Shown here one piece after another: positions 1-7,483 of a stretch of 16,748 nucleotides of DNA (its first letter is position 1; the number at the start of each line of letters is the position of its first letter). The notes under the pieces were generated by a model. That model had not been told where the DNA came from, ran no database searches, and saw nothing but the letters and a program-made list of their open reading frames with translations. The position numbers were made by a program, and so were the translations under genes. This stretch comes from UBA4416 sp043718985. GTDB taxonomy: Bacteria > Bacteroidota > Bacteroidia > B-17B0 > Aurantibacillaceae. The stretch is from contig JAYSUQ010000065.1 in the NCBI GenBank assembly GCA_043718985.1, forward strand, positions 1 to 16,748, in the 5' to 3' direction.

Positions 1-534
1 TTTGAAGTAACCGATGTTGTAAAACCAAATTTTGACCCAACATATCAATCGGTATTAGACCCCAATGCACCTGTTAAATTTGGAGTTAAAGACGTGCAAG
101 ATTTAACCTGGAAAAATTTGTTAGATGCTTACAGTTGTACTGAATGTGGCCGTTGCACTTCATCTTGCCCTCAAAGTATTACTGGCAAACTATTATCGCC
201 CCGCAAAATAATGATGGATACGAGAGATAGATTAGTTGAAGTTGGAAACAATATTGATGCAAATAATGGAGCCTTTGTTGATGATGGAAAATCGTTGTTA
301 GGTAATTACATAACGAGTGAAGAAATTTGGGCTTGTAATAGTTGTAATGCTTGCGTGCAAGAGTGTCCAATAAATATAGACCCCTTTGCAATAATTATTG
401 GTTTAAGGCAACAATTGGTGTTAGAGCAAAGCGCTGCCCCAACCGAGCTTAATGGCATGTTTAGTAATTTAGAAAACAATGGTGCACCATGGCAATTTAG
501 CCCTAGCGATAGAGCAAATTGGATTAATGAATAA
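1..534 (+). CDS. HdrC-like Fe-S protein, C-terminal part (5' end outside window)
   Basis: The frame is open from base 1, so this is the last 177 codons of a longer protein. Two classic [4Fe-4S] motifs of the form CxxCxxCxxxCP are visible at visible residues 46-57 (CTECGRCTSSCP) and 112-123 (CNSCNACVQECP). This is the arrangement of the HdrC / 4Fe-4S dicluster family, which passes electrons between a membrane or flavin donor and a CCG-domain partner. In Bacteroidota such proteins are usually about 440 residues with an N-terminal membrane domain; that part would lie upstream and cannot be seen. The partner is very likely the CCG protein at 1542-2330, so the pair forms a heterodisulfide-reductase-like electron-transfer module. 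The true substrate is unknown. The GTG at 94 is internal and not the start, because the sequence before it is also coding. Confidence 0.9.
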   Translation, partial: FEVTDVVKPNFDPTYQSVLDPNAPVKFGVKDVQDLTWKNLLDAYSCTECGRCTSSCPQSITGKLLSPRKIMMDTRDRLVEVGNNIDANNGAFVDDGKSLLGNYITSEEIWACNSCNACVQECPINIDPFAIIIGLRQQLVLEQSAAPTELNGMFSNLENNGAPWQFSPSDRANWINE

Positions 535-538
535 AGAA

Positions 539-567
539 TTGATGAATTTGAAATTAGTAAATATTTG
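539..567 (+). promoter_or_regulatory. Possible weak promoter for the Bro-N gene
   Basis: A TTG at 539-541 is followed after 18 bases by AATATTTG (560-567), one mismatch from the Bacteroidota -7 element TAnnTTTG. It lies in the 120-base gap before the Bro-N gene and would leave a leader of about 80 bases. AT-rich DNA produces such matches by chance, so this is weak evidence that the gene has its own promoter. Confidence 0.25.
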
Positions 568-654
568 AATTACTTGAAAATAAGAACAATGATATTTACA
601 GTTAGTAGTATTTACTCTCAAATAAATAGTCGTTAATTATGCAAGGATATAATA

Positions 655-1506
655 ATGCATAGACACAATAAAATACAATTATTTAATGATGCAAAGATAC
701 GCACGCATTGGGATGACGAAAATGAAATATGGTATTTTTCGATCGTAGATGTTATTGGTGTTTTAACAGATAGCCCAAATCCAAGAAACTACTGGAAAGT
801 ATTAAAACATCGTTTAATAAAAGAAGGAAGTGAGTTGGTTACAAACTGTAACCAACTAAAAATGCTAGCTTCAGATGGTAAATTTTACAGCACAGATGTA
901 GCTGATACCGAACAACTATTTAGATTAATACAATCAGTGCCATCACCAAAAGCAGAGCCATTTAAGCTATGGTTAGCAAAGATGGGACGCGAACGTATAG
1001 ACGAAATTGAAGATCCTGAAATAGGCATTGATCGCCTTATGGAAACGTACTTAAAAAAAGGATACAGCAAAGATTGGATAAACCAACACTTAAAAAGTAT
1101 TGAAGTTAGAAAAGAACTAACTGATGAGTGGGAAGAAAGGGGTGTAAAACAAGGAAAAGAATTTACTATTTTAACCGATGAATTAACCAAAGCTTGTAGT
1201 GGCAAAACGGTAAAACAATACAAGCAGCATAAAAACTTAAAAAAAGAAAATTTACGAGATAATATGACCAATTTAGAATTGGTTTTAAATATGCTTGCCG
1301 AAGCAACAACAAAAGAAATTAGCAAAGAAAAAAAACCTAAAACATTTAATAATAGTAAAACTATTGCTAAGCAAGGCGGCACCATTGCAGGCAATACTCG
1401 TAAAGAAATAGAGGCAAAAACTGGTAAAAAAATTATAAGCACTAAAAATGCAACAACAATTAGTGTTATAAAATTTAAAAAAATAAAGAAAAATAACCCA
1501 ATCTAA
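655..1506 (+). CDS. Bro-N domain protein (phage antirepressor / DinD-like)
   Basis: A 283-residue protein recognised as a BRO-family (Bro-N) protein. Residues about 1-118 form the N-terminal domain, with the typical closing segment SVPSPKAEPFKLWLAKMGRE (95-114). Residues about 120-260 match the extension common to chromosomal members of this family: a GYSKDWI segment, LTDEWEERGV, ENLRDNMTNLELVLNMLAEA and a GGxxAGNxRxEIE segment near 241-253. Bro-N domains are known from phage antirepressors, baculovirus BRO proteins and DNA-damage-inducible DinD, and are linked to DNA binding or SOS responses; the role here is unknown. The length looks complete. The C-terminus is very lysine-rich (about 225-281). 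The ATG at 655 is used. The gene lies on the same strand between two genes of a redox operon, with no transposase, integrase or other phage gene nearby, so it looks like a solitary insertion. Confidence 0.85.
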   Translation: MHRHNKIQLFNDAKIRTHWDDENEIWYFSIVDVIGVLTDSPNPRNYWKVLKHRLIKEGSELVTNCNQLKMLASDGKFYSTDVADTEQLFRLIQSVPSPKAEPFKLWLAKMGRERIDEIEDPEIGIDRLMETYLKKGYSKDWINQHLKSIEVRKELTDEWEERGVKQGKEFTILTDELTKACSGKTVKQYKQHKNLKKENLRDNMTNLELVLNMLAEATTKEISKEKKPKTFNNSKTIAKQGGTIAGNTRKEIEAKTGKKIISTKNATTISVIKFKKIKKNNPI

Positions 1507-1541
1507 ATGAGTTTATTTTAATAAATAATTAAAGCTAAAAT

Positions 1542-2330
1542 ATGAGCACACTACACGTACCTACTTTTCAAGAAAAAATTGCCAAAGGCGAAACTCCCGA
1601 TATTTTATTTTGGGTAGGCTGTAGCGGAAGTTTTGATGATAGAGCAAAAAAAATAACCAAAGCCATTGTGCGTATTTTAAACCATGTAGGTGCAAATTTT
1701 GCGGTATTAGGTGTTGAAGAAAGTTGTACTGGGGACCCAGCAAAACGAGCAGGAAACGAATTTTTGTTTCAGATGCAAGCCATGCAAAACATAAGCGTAT
1801 TGAATGGTTACGATGTGAAAAAAATAGTAACAGGTTGCCCACATTGTTTTAATACCATAAAAAACGAATACCCCGAATTGGGCGGTAAATATGAAGTAAT
1901 ACACCATACCGAATTAGTGCAACAATTAATTAACGAAGGCAAATTAAAAGTGCAAGGCGGAGAATACAAAGGAAAAAAAATTGTTTTTCACGACCCATGT
2001 TATTTAGGCCGTGCAAATAATGTGTACGAAGCGCCCCGCGATGTAATTAAAAAATTAGATGCAGAGTTAGTTGAAATGAAACGAAGCAAAGCCAACGGGT
2101 TGTGTTGTGGTGCGGGTGGCGCGCAAATGTTTAAAGAAGCCGAAAAAGGAAATAAAGAAGTAAATGTTGAAAGGGCAGAAGAAGCCTTATCGCATAACCC
2201 TGATATTATTGCCGTTGGTTGCCCATTTTGTAACACAATGATGACAGACGGTGTAAAACATTTTAATAAAGAAGATAAAACACAAGTGTTAGATGTGGCC
2301 GAGTTAATTGCTAACGCTAACGATTTGTAA
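1542..2330 (+). CDS. HdrB/LutA-like (Fe-S)-binding protein with two CCG domains
   Basis: A 262-residue cytosolic protein with two cysteine-rich CCG modules. The first uses Cys27, Cys62 (ESCTGD) and Cys99-x-x-Cys102 (GCPHC). The second uses Cys153 (HDPCYLGR), Cys188-Cys189 (LCCGAGG) and Cys227-x-x-Cys230 (GCPFC). In HdrB and its relatives (LutA, GlpC, SdhE types) these cysteines hold non-cubane or [4Fe-4S] clusters that take part in disulfide or quinone-linked electron transfer. Only the second module has the full CC pair; the first has a single Cys at that point, so the cluster type may differ between the two. The gene belongs with the HdrC-like protein ending at 534, but is separated from it by the Bro-N gene. 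The ATG at 1542 is preceded by an A-rich leader (AGCTAAAAT), typical for this phylum. The physiological donor and acceptor cannot be told from this window. Confidence 0.9.
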   Translation: MSTLHVPTFQEKIAKGETPDILFWVGCSGSFDDRAKKITKAIVRILNHVGANFAVLGVEESCTGDPAKRAGNEFLFQMQAMQNISVLNGYDVKKIVTGCPHCFNTIKNEYPELGGKYEVIHHTELVQQLINEGKLKVQGGEYKGKKIVFHDPCYLGRANNVYEAPRDVIKKLDAELVEMKRSKANGLCCGAGGAQMFKEAEKGNKEVNVERAEEALSHNPDIIAVGCPFCNTMMTDGVKHFNKEDKTQVLDVAELIANANDL

Positions 2331-2369
2331 TTATAATTTTATAAGACCATACACATTTATTAATTTTTT

Positions 2370-3404
2370 ATGATGATATTATTTAAGAAATACGTTACCC
2401 TATTTTGTGCCTGTTTTGTTTTAACTTTTAGTTTTTGTAAACAAAACAATACAGGTATTACCGAACACTCACGCAGAACAGATTCGTTAATGGCAATATT
2501 AAAATCGCCTGAGTTAACGGCAATAAATAAGCAAATATTAAATGAGCCAAACAATGCAGCGCTTTACAACGAGCGCTCAAAAGTGTATTTAAAATTTAAA
2601 CAATTAGAAGATGCAATAAACGATGCCAAACGTTGTATTTTATTAGATAGCACCAAAGCCGATTATTACATTAACGAGGCCGATGTGTTTTTTGCGGCAA
2701 ATGAAACCCGTTTAGCTAAAGATGTGTTAGAAAAAACAGTTTCGAAATTCCCAACAAACACCGAAGGCTTATTAAAATTAGGTGAGTTATTTTATTTAGT
2801 AAAACAATATGAAGTAGCGTTTACCAAAATTAACGAGGCTTTAAAATTAAATGTAAACTTAGCAAAGGCTTATTATTTAAAAGGGAGTATTTATAAAGAA
2901 ATGGGTGATACCGCAAAATCCATATCGAGTTTAGAAACTGCTATTGATCAAGATAATAAAAACTACGGTGCTTTTTTAGATTTAGGATTAATTTACGCAT
3001 CGCGTAAAAACACTATTGCATTAGAGTACTATAACAATGCCTTAACCATTAACCCAACAGCCATTGATGCATTATATGCTAAAGCACTTTTATTGCAAAA
3101 TTTAGAAAAACCAGACGATGCAATTTTAATATATAAGCAACTATTAAAAATTGATGCAAACCATGTTAGTACGTTATATAATTTAGGTGCAATAGAGTTT
3201 GGTTTAAAAAAAGACACTAAAAACGCTATGTTGTATTTTAACCAAGCTATTGCAATTAATCCAAAATATGCCGAAGCTTACTTTGCACGTGGCGCTTGTT
3301 ACCAAGAGTTAAATGATAAAGATAATGCAAAGGCCGATTATCAAATGTGTTTACAGTTAAAGCCAAATTACGAGCCTGCTATTGATGGCTTAAATTCGCT
3401 TTAA
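2370..3404 (+). CDS. TPR-repeat protein, probable lipoprotein or exported
   Basis: A 344-residue protein. Residues 1-22 are a hydrophobic signal-like segment after a short basic start (KK at 6-7), ending at SFC-K with Cys23, a possible lipidation site. The lipobox is poor because Phe stands at -1, so plain export is also possible. Residues about 59-332 contain around eight tetratricopeptide repeats of 34 residues, with recurring Ala-8, Ala-20 and Pro-32 type positions (for example AINPKYAEAYFARGACYQEL). TPRs are protein-protein docking scaffolds, and no catalytic motif is seen. The gene starts 39 bases after the HdrB-like gene and could be its last co-transcribed partner. It converges on the ligase gene with only 26 bases between stop codons and no obvious terminator. 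Specific function unknown. Confidence 0.85.
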   Translation: MMILFKKYVTLFCACFVLTFSFCKQNNTGITEHSRRTDSLMAILKSPELTAINKQILNEPNNAALYNERSKVYLKFKQLEDAINDAKRCILLDSTKADYYINEADVFFAANETRLAKDVLEKTVSKFPTNTEGLLKLGELFYLVKQYEVAFTKINEALKLNVNLAKAYYLKGSIYKEMGDTAKSISSLETAIDQDNKNYGAFLDLGLIYASRKNTIALEYYNNALTINPTAIDALYAKALLLQNLEKPDDAILIYKQLLKIDANHVSTLYNLGAIEFGLKKDTKNAMLYFNQAIAINPKYAEAYFARGACYQELNDKDNAKADYQMCLQLKPNYEPAIDGLNSL

Positions 3405-3430
3405 TTTTAAGTTTTTTGAGGAGTGTTAAT

Positions 3431-6139
3431 TTAAGCTGTTAGCAATTGTTTTTGTTTACCAAACTCTAAAATGTTATCAATAAAATTATACGGTTTATAA
3501 TTATTTATAGCGGCCTGATGATAAATGCAAGTAGCAGGCGTCATACCAGGTAAGGAATTTACCTCTATAAATATAACTTCTATACGAGTAGCATCAAAAA
3601 TCCTTACAAATGCATCTATACGGCAATAGCCAACAATATTCAACACTTTTGCTGCAGCTCCTAAAGTCTCTTTTACTTTATTAGAAATTAACTGCCTTTC
3701 AGTTTCATCTCTCGAATAACGAGCCGGTGTAATGTTTTGCCCTTGCCCCGCTAAAAATTTTTCTTCTAAACTTAAAATTTCACCACTTGCTAATGCTTCT
3801 GATGCTTCAAACACCTCATACTCCACGTCGCCTTTTGCGTTTAGCTTAGTTAACATACCACCAGTAATTTCTAAAAAATGTTTAGCCCCATTTTTACTAA
3901 TTAATTCTTCTACTAACAATACTGTTTTTTGAGGAAATTCTTCCTTGTCTTTTATATGCAGTATTTCTGCTGCTTTTGCATCAAATGCTTCTGAACTTCT
4001 AAATATCAATGTAGCAAAAGCTTCAAACTCCTCAAAGTTTTTAATCAATTTTACGGCACTACTACAACCATCGTCAACCGGCTTTGCAATTAAGGGATAT
4101 ATGTAATCGTTTTGAAGTGTTTGCTTAACTTTCTCTTTATTATTTTTCCAATCGTCGTTTGTAATTAAGCAATGTTTTGCTGCTAAAAAACCATGCTTCA
4201 TTAAAATTTCGTTGGTTCTGAATTTATCAATAGTAATAGCAGAACTTTCTTTACCCGAACCATTGTAAGTTAAGCCAACTGTTTCTAATTTTTCTTGTAT
4301 TGCGCCATCTTCTCCTGGCCTGCCGTGTAAGGCAATAAACACTTGTTTTACTTCCTGCACTAAATCAGCATAACTTAATTGTTTTGGAGCAATTAAATTA
4401 TTTGGAGAGCCATATTTATCTGTAATGGTTTTACACTCAACAATAATTTGTTTTACTACGGGATGTATTTTCCAATTATTAATTTTATCTTTTATATCAT
4501 CTGCATTATCTTTTAATAACGCATTGATGGGGATTTTAAACATTAAATGATTCTCATTATCGCCTGTTAAAAAAACTGGTATTGGCGCATATTTTTCTGA
4601 TGACGCTAATTTTTCAAAAATATTTCTCCCACTTTCTACCGAAATATGTCGCTCTGATGAATAACCTCCAAGGATAACTGCTACTGGAATTTTATTATTG
4701 ATTGCATTTTTTTCGTCGTGCAAAAACGCATCTAACTTGGTTAATAACGGTTCGTATACTGCGGCTCCTTTACTATTTTTAATGCGTTTGCTTAAAGAGG
4801 TGCGAATGATGTATGTTAAAAATTGAGAAGGTGTTAATCCAATTTCAGCAGCTTGATGAAAAAAGAAAGAGGATGGCATCATGCCCGAAGTGGTATTCGG
4901 GTCATTTAAAAATACTTTTCCATCGGTACTTAAAAAGCCATCAATGCGAGCATACACATCAAAACATAATTCGGAGAATAAACGTTCGCACTCTTTTCTA
5001 ATAGCATTAATTTGTTCATCTGTTGCTTCAATAGGAGTAATCTTACGAGATAAGCCCGGTAAATACTTACTACGGTAATCAAATAATTCTTTTCCTTTTC
5101 TAATTTCTGTTGGAGGCAAAGCAATCGCTACATTATTAGAATCAGTATCTTCCAATACAATACAAGAAAATTCTTTCCCTTCAATAAAACCTTCAATAAT
5201 TACCGTGCTTTCACCATCTAATGCTTGCAAAACAACGTTAGTAGTATTGTTACAATGTGTATTTAAAAAATTAATTAATTCGTATTGATTATATAAAACA
5301 ACTTCCTGGTCAATTTCGTTTATCTTAATTTTCAAGGGCATTCCAATACCTTCACGAATATCCGAAACAGTTTTAACGTACTCAGTTTTAGCAGCATCAG
5401 ATAATGATTGCCAATAAGCACCATCAATCCATTTTATAAATAATGCTTTTTCGATGGTTGATATAAATAATAATTCGGCTTCTGTATTTAAAATAGAAAT
5501 GCCAATTGATGAACCTTGGTTAGCTGGTTTAATAACCATTGGAAAACCAATCTCATTTTTTGCTTTTTCCCAAACATCTTTTGTATTTCCGCTAATCCAA
5601 TCGTTTCTATCAATGGTAAAAAATGTTGGGCTATTAAATCCTGCATTTACCATTAATTTTTTTTGTACACTTTTATCAATACCAATAGCGCTTGGTAAAA
5701 TACCGCTACCCGAATAAGGAATGTGTAAATACTCTAACAACCCTTGTATACGACCATCTTCGCCATACGGGCCGTGCAATGCCAAAAATGCAAAATCAAT
5801 TAAATTTCCTAATTCGTTGACTTCAACTTTCTTTCCAATTTTAGAAATTAATTCGTTCTGTTGTTGAACGGTAAGATTACCAAGGTTCTCAGCATAGTAT
5901 TGAAAATCGGTATTCGTTGCAGGAATAAATTCTACTGGCGGATAAAAATCTCTAATAGTTCCTTTGTAAACAAAGTTCCAGTCCAATAATACAAAATTCC
6001 CAAAGGAATCAACAAATAAAGGAATAGCTTCGAAAATAGATTTATTTAAATTATCATAAACAGTTCTTCCACCAGCAAAAGAAATTTCGCGTTCTTTTGA
6101 ACGACCACCAAACAAAATTCCAACTTTAATTTTTAACAT
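3431..6139 (-). CDS. Tandem D-alanine--D-alanine ligase fusion (two ATP-grasp ligase modules)
   Basis: A 902-residue protein containing two complete D-Ala-D-Ala-ligase-like modules, about 1-452 and 483-900; a usual Ddl is about 300-360 residues. Ddl joins two D-alanines with ATP for peptidoglycan precursors in the cytosol. Module 1 keeps FGGRSKEREIS (Glu16), HGPYGEDGRIQ (122-132), the GSSIG loop (209-213), the omega-loop SKY (Tyr359), ARID (397-400) and NDPNTTSGM (Asp413, Asn415). Module 2 keeps LGGYSSERHIS (Glu496), HGRPGEDGAIQ (605-615), CRID (839-842) and EVNSLPGM (Glu859, Asn861), but has GCSSA (691-695) where GSSxG is expected and EKF (Phe795) in place of the omega-loop Tyr. Module 1 carries an extra segment of roughly 75-90 residues near 223-312. 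No stop or frameshift separates the modules. An ordinary single-domain ddl may exist elsewhere in the genome. Both modules could be active, or one could be regulatory; I cannot tell which. Confidence 0.88.
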   Translation of the reverse strand: MLKIKVGILFGGRSKEREISFAGGRTVYDNLNKSIFEAIPLFVDSFGNFVLLDWNFVYKGTIRDFYPPVEFIPATNTDFQYYAENLGNLTVQQQNELISKIGKKVEVNELGNLIDFAFLALHGPYGEDGRIQGLLEYLHIPYSGSGILPSAIGIDKSVQKKLMVNAGFNSPTFFTIDRNDWISGNTKDVWEKAKNEIGFPMVIKPANQGSSIGISILNTEAELLFISTIEKALFIKWIDGAYWQSLSDAAKTEYVKTVSDIREGIGMPLKIKINEIDQEVVLYNQYELINFLNTHCNNTTNVVLQALDGESTVIIEGFIEGKEFSCIVLEDTDSNNVAIALPPTEIRKGKELFDYRSKYLPGLSRKITPIEATDEQINAIRKECERLFSELCFDVYARIDGFLSTDGKVFLNDPNTTSGMMPSSFFFHQAAEIGLTPSQFLTYIIRTSLSKRIKNSKGAAVYEPLLTKLDAFLHDEKNAINNKIPVAVILGGYSSERHISVESGRNIFEKLASSEKYAPIPVFLTGDNENHLMFKIPINALLKDNADDIKDKINNWKIHPVVKQIIVECKTITDKYGSPNNLIAPKQLSYADLVQEVKQVFIALHGRPGEDGAIQEKLETVGLTYNGSGKESSAITIDKFRTNEILMKHGFLAAKHCLITNDDWKNNKEKVKQTLQNDYIYPLIAKPVDDGCSSAVKLIKNFEEFEAFATLIFRSSEAFDAKAAEILHIKDKEEFPQKTVLLVEELISKNGAKHFLEITGGMLTKLNAKGDVEYEVFEASEALASGEILSLEEKFLAGQGQNITPARYSRDETERQLISNKVKETLGAAAKVLNIVGYCRIDAFVRIFDATRIEVIFIEVNSLPGMTPATCIYHQAAINNYKPYNFIDNILEFGKQKQLLTA

Positions 6140-6150
6140 AATTAATCTTA

Positions 6151-6189
6151 GTTATGAGTTTTTAGTTTTTAGTTATAAGTTAAAAACTA
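6151..6189. repeat. Short AT-rich inverted and direct repeat
   Basis: TAGTTTTTA (6163-6171) and TAAAAACTA (6181-6189) form a perfect 9-bp stem with a 9-base loop. The adjoining bases repeat the word AGTT(A/T)T several times (6150-6180). It lies between the barrel gene and the ligase gene, which run in the same direction. It could be a weak hairpin in the ligase leader or a remnant of the simple AGTT-type intergenic repeats seen in Bacteroidota. There is no T-run after the stem on either strand that would make it a convincing terminator. Confidence 0.4.
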
Positions 6190-6282
6190 ATCATTAATTG
6201 AAATTTAAAGTTAATGTAGCCATTTTAAATTTGGGCAAACAACAACTTAAACTATGAACTAAACATTGTTAAATAAATGCTA

Positions 6283-7359
6283 TTAAAAACATTCTCCAAT
6301 AGTAAAGTAAAAGCCCTTATTATATTTGTTAGCATAACCATAATCTAATCTAATATTTAAGTTATCTTTAGTAAGTATGGCATACCTTAGGCCGCCACCA
6401 AAACTATATTTAATTGTAGCAGTGTTTATATCGTTTAATTTATAATACACATCGCCCAAACCACCAAAAAAACAAGTGCTAAACCTTTTGTAAATAGGTA
6501 TTCTGTATTCTATAATAGCCGAATACATGCAATTATCGCGATAACGCCCTTGATAAAATCCTCGCAAATTATTTGCCCCTCCAAATGCAGCCATTGAGCG
6601 TAATGGAGTGTTGCCAACAGTTGAGTAATTATAAATTTGCAAAGCAATAACTTGTTTATTAATTGTTTTTTTAAAACACCTTACCTCGCTCATTAACTTA
6701 ATAAACGAATAAGTTGAAAGTAGTTGTGTAGCATAATTAGTAAATTGAGTTTGAATAAAAACTCCTTTAGTAGGCCAAAAGGTTGAGTTTCGAGTATCGT
6801 AACTTAAACTTAAACCTAAGCCAAAATCATCGTATTTAGTTTTGCCAAATATTTTTGAGTTAAAAAAAACACCACTGTCAACAAACGAAATTTTATATAC
6901 ATTTTGATAATCGGCTATGAGTCCCAAGAAAATATTTTTCGCAATTTTTTTTTTAACATGCGCTGCAATAAAAAACTGTCCGAATGCATATTTTTCGACA
7001 GCACTATTTTTTGAATATTGACCAGTACCCCAAAAATTATCAGGAAAATAACTATGAGAAGAGTTAAAATATAAAATATATTTTTCTTTCGGAAAATATA
7101 AAGTAGCATCTAATGCTTGAACGTTTTGCTGCCTTTCGGTAAACAGTGCAATTGCAGTTATAACAGATGTTCGCGTTAAAGAATCGGTTAAATGTGTAGT
7201 TTTGAAATTAGCCGAACCCGATGCCCCAAATGCCCAGCCTGTTTCGGGAGTTTTAAATAAAACAGGAAGCGCCAAAAATTTAACACTTTTAGTTGATTTT
7301 GGATTAACTTGAGAAAACCCTTTGAAACCTAATAATATTAAAAAAAATAATAGCCGCAA
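6283..7359 (-). CDS. Omp85/BamA-like outer-membrane beta-barrel protein without POTRA domains
   Basis: A 358-residue protein with a short signal peptide (RLLFFLILLGFKGFS, cleavage probably before Gln17) and then alternating aromatic and polar beta-strand sequence to a terminal Phe. Two Omp85 hallmarks are visible: a DTRN...WPTKG strand pair (about 190-202) and GGANNLRGFYQGRYRDN, matching the conserved (V/L)RG(F/Y) loop of the surface-antigen (D15) barrel. POTRA domains are absent, so it is a barrel-only member, of the kind annotated 'BamA/TamA family outer membrane protein' in Bacteroidota; the transported substrate is unknown. The only plausible start is TTG at 7359, directly after an in-frame TAA; no ATG is available before residue 250 or so. 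The gene reads towards the ligase gene, 143 bases away, and is divergent from icd. Confidence 0.78.
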   Translation of the reverse strand: MRLLFFLILLGFKGFSQVNPKSTKSVKFLALPVLFKTPETGWAFGASGSANFKTTHLTDSLTRTSVITAIALFTERQQNVQALDATLYFPKEKYILYFNSSHSYFPDNFWGTGQYSKNSAVEKYAFGQFFIAAHVKKKIAKNIFLGLIADYQNVYKISFVDSGVFFNSKIFGKTKYDDFGLGLSLSYDTRNSTFWPTKGVFIQTQFTNYATQLLSTYSFIKLMSEVRCFKKTINKQVIALQIYNYSTVGNTPLRSMAAFGGANNLRGFYQGRYRDNCMYSAIIEYRIPIYKRFSTCFFGGLGDVYYKLNDINTATIKYSFGGGLRYAILTKDNLNIRLDYGYANKYNKGFYFTIGECF

Positions 7360-7422
7360 TTACTGTTAAAATAAAATTGAAAGATACTAATAAAAATGCG
7401 TTTGGATTTTAACAATAATAGG

Positions 7423-7452
7423 TTGCAAACACGCAATATATTTTTAAATTTG
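7423..7452 (+). promoter_or_regulatory. Bacteroidota-type sigma-A promoter for icd
   Basis: TTG at 7423-7425 (-33 element) is separated by exactly 19 bases from TAAATTTG at 7445-7452 (-7 element), an exact match to TAnnTTTG. Transcription would start near 7457-7459, leaving a leader of about 26 bases before the ATG at 7484. This also rules out the in-frame GTG at 7454 as the start codon, because it lies at or before the expected transcription start. Confidence 0.75.
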
Positions 7453-7483
7453 AGTGAAATTTAAACCCAAAAACATTTTTTAT

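Noticed and set aside
94..534. GTG at 94 as the start of the HdrC-like gene
   Set aside because: The same frame is open back to base 1 and reads as plausible coding sequence; the protein family is much longer, so the start is outside the window.
885..1442. 185-codon frame on the minus strand inside the Bro-N gene
   Set aside because: It is a shadow of the Bro-N frame, hydrophobic and low complexity because it opposes a lysine-rich gene; no family features.
6226..6233. TAAATTTG on the plus strand, matching a -7 promoter element
   Set aside because: No TTG or TTTG at the right spacing and no plus-strand gene downstream; it would read antisense into the barrel gene.
7454..7483. Ten-codon N-terminal extension of icd from GTG at 7454
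   Set aside because: It lies at the expected transcription start just after the -7 element, and the ATG at 7484 gives the exact family N-terminus.
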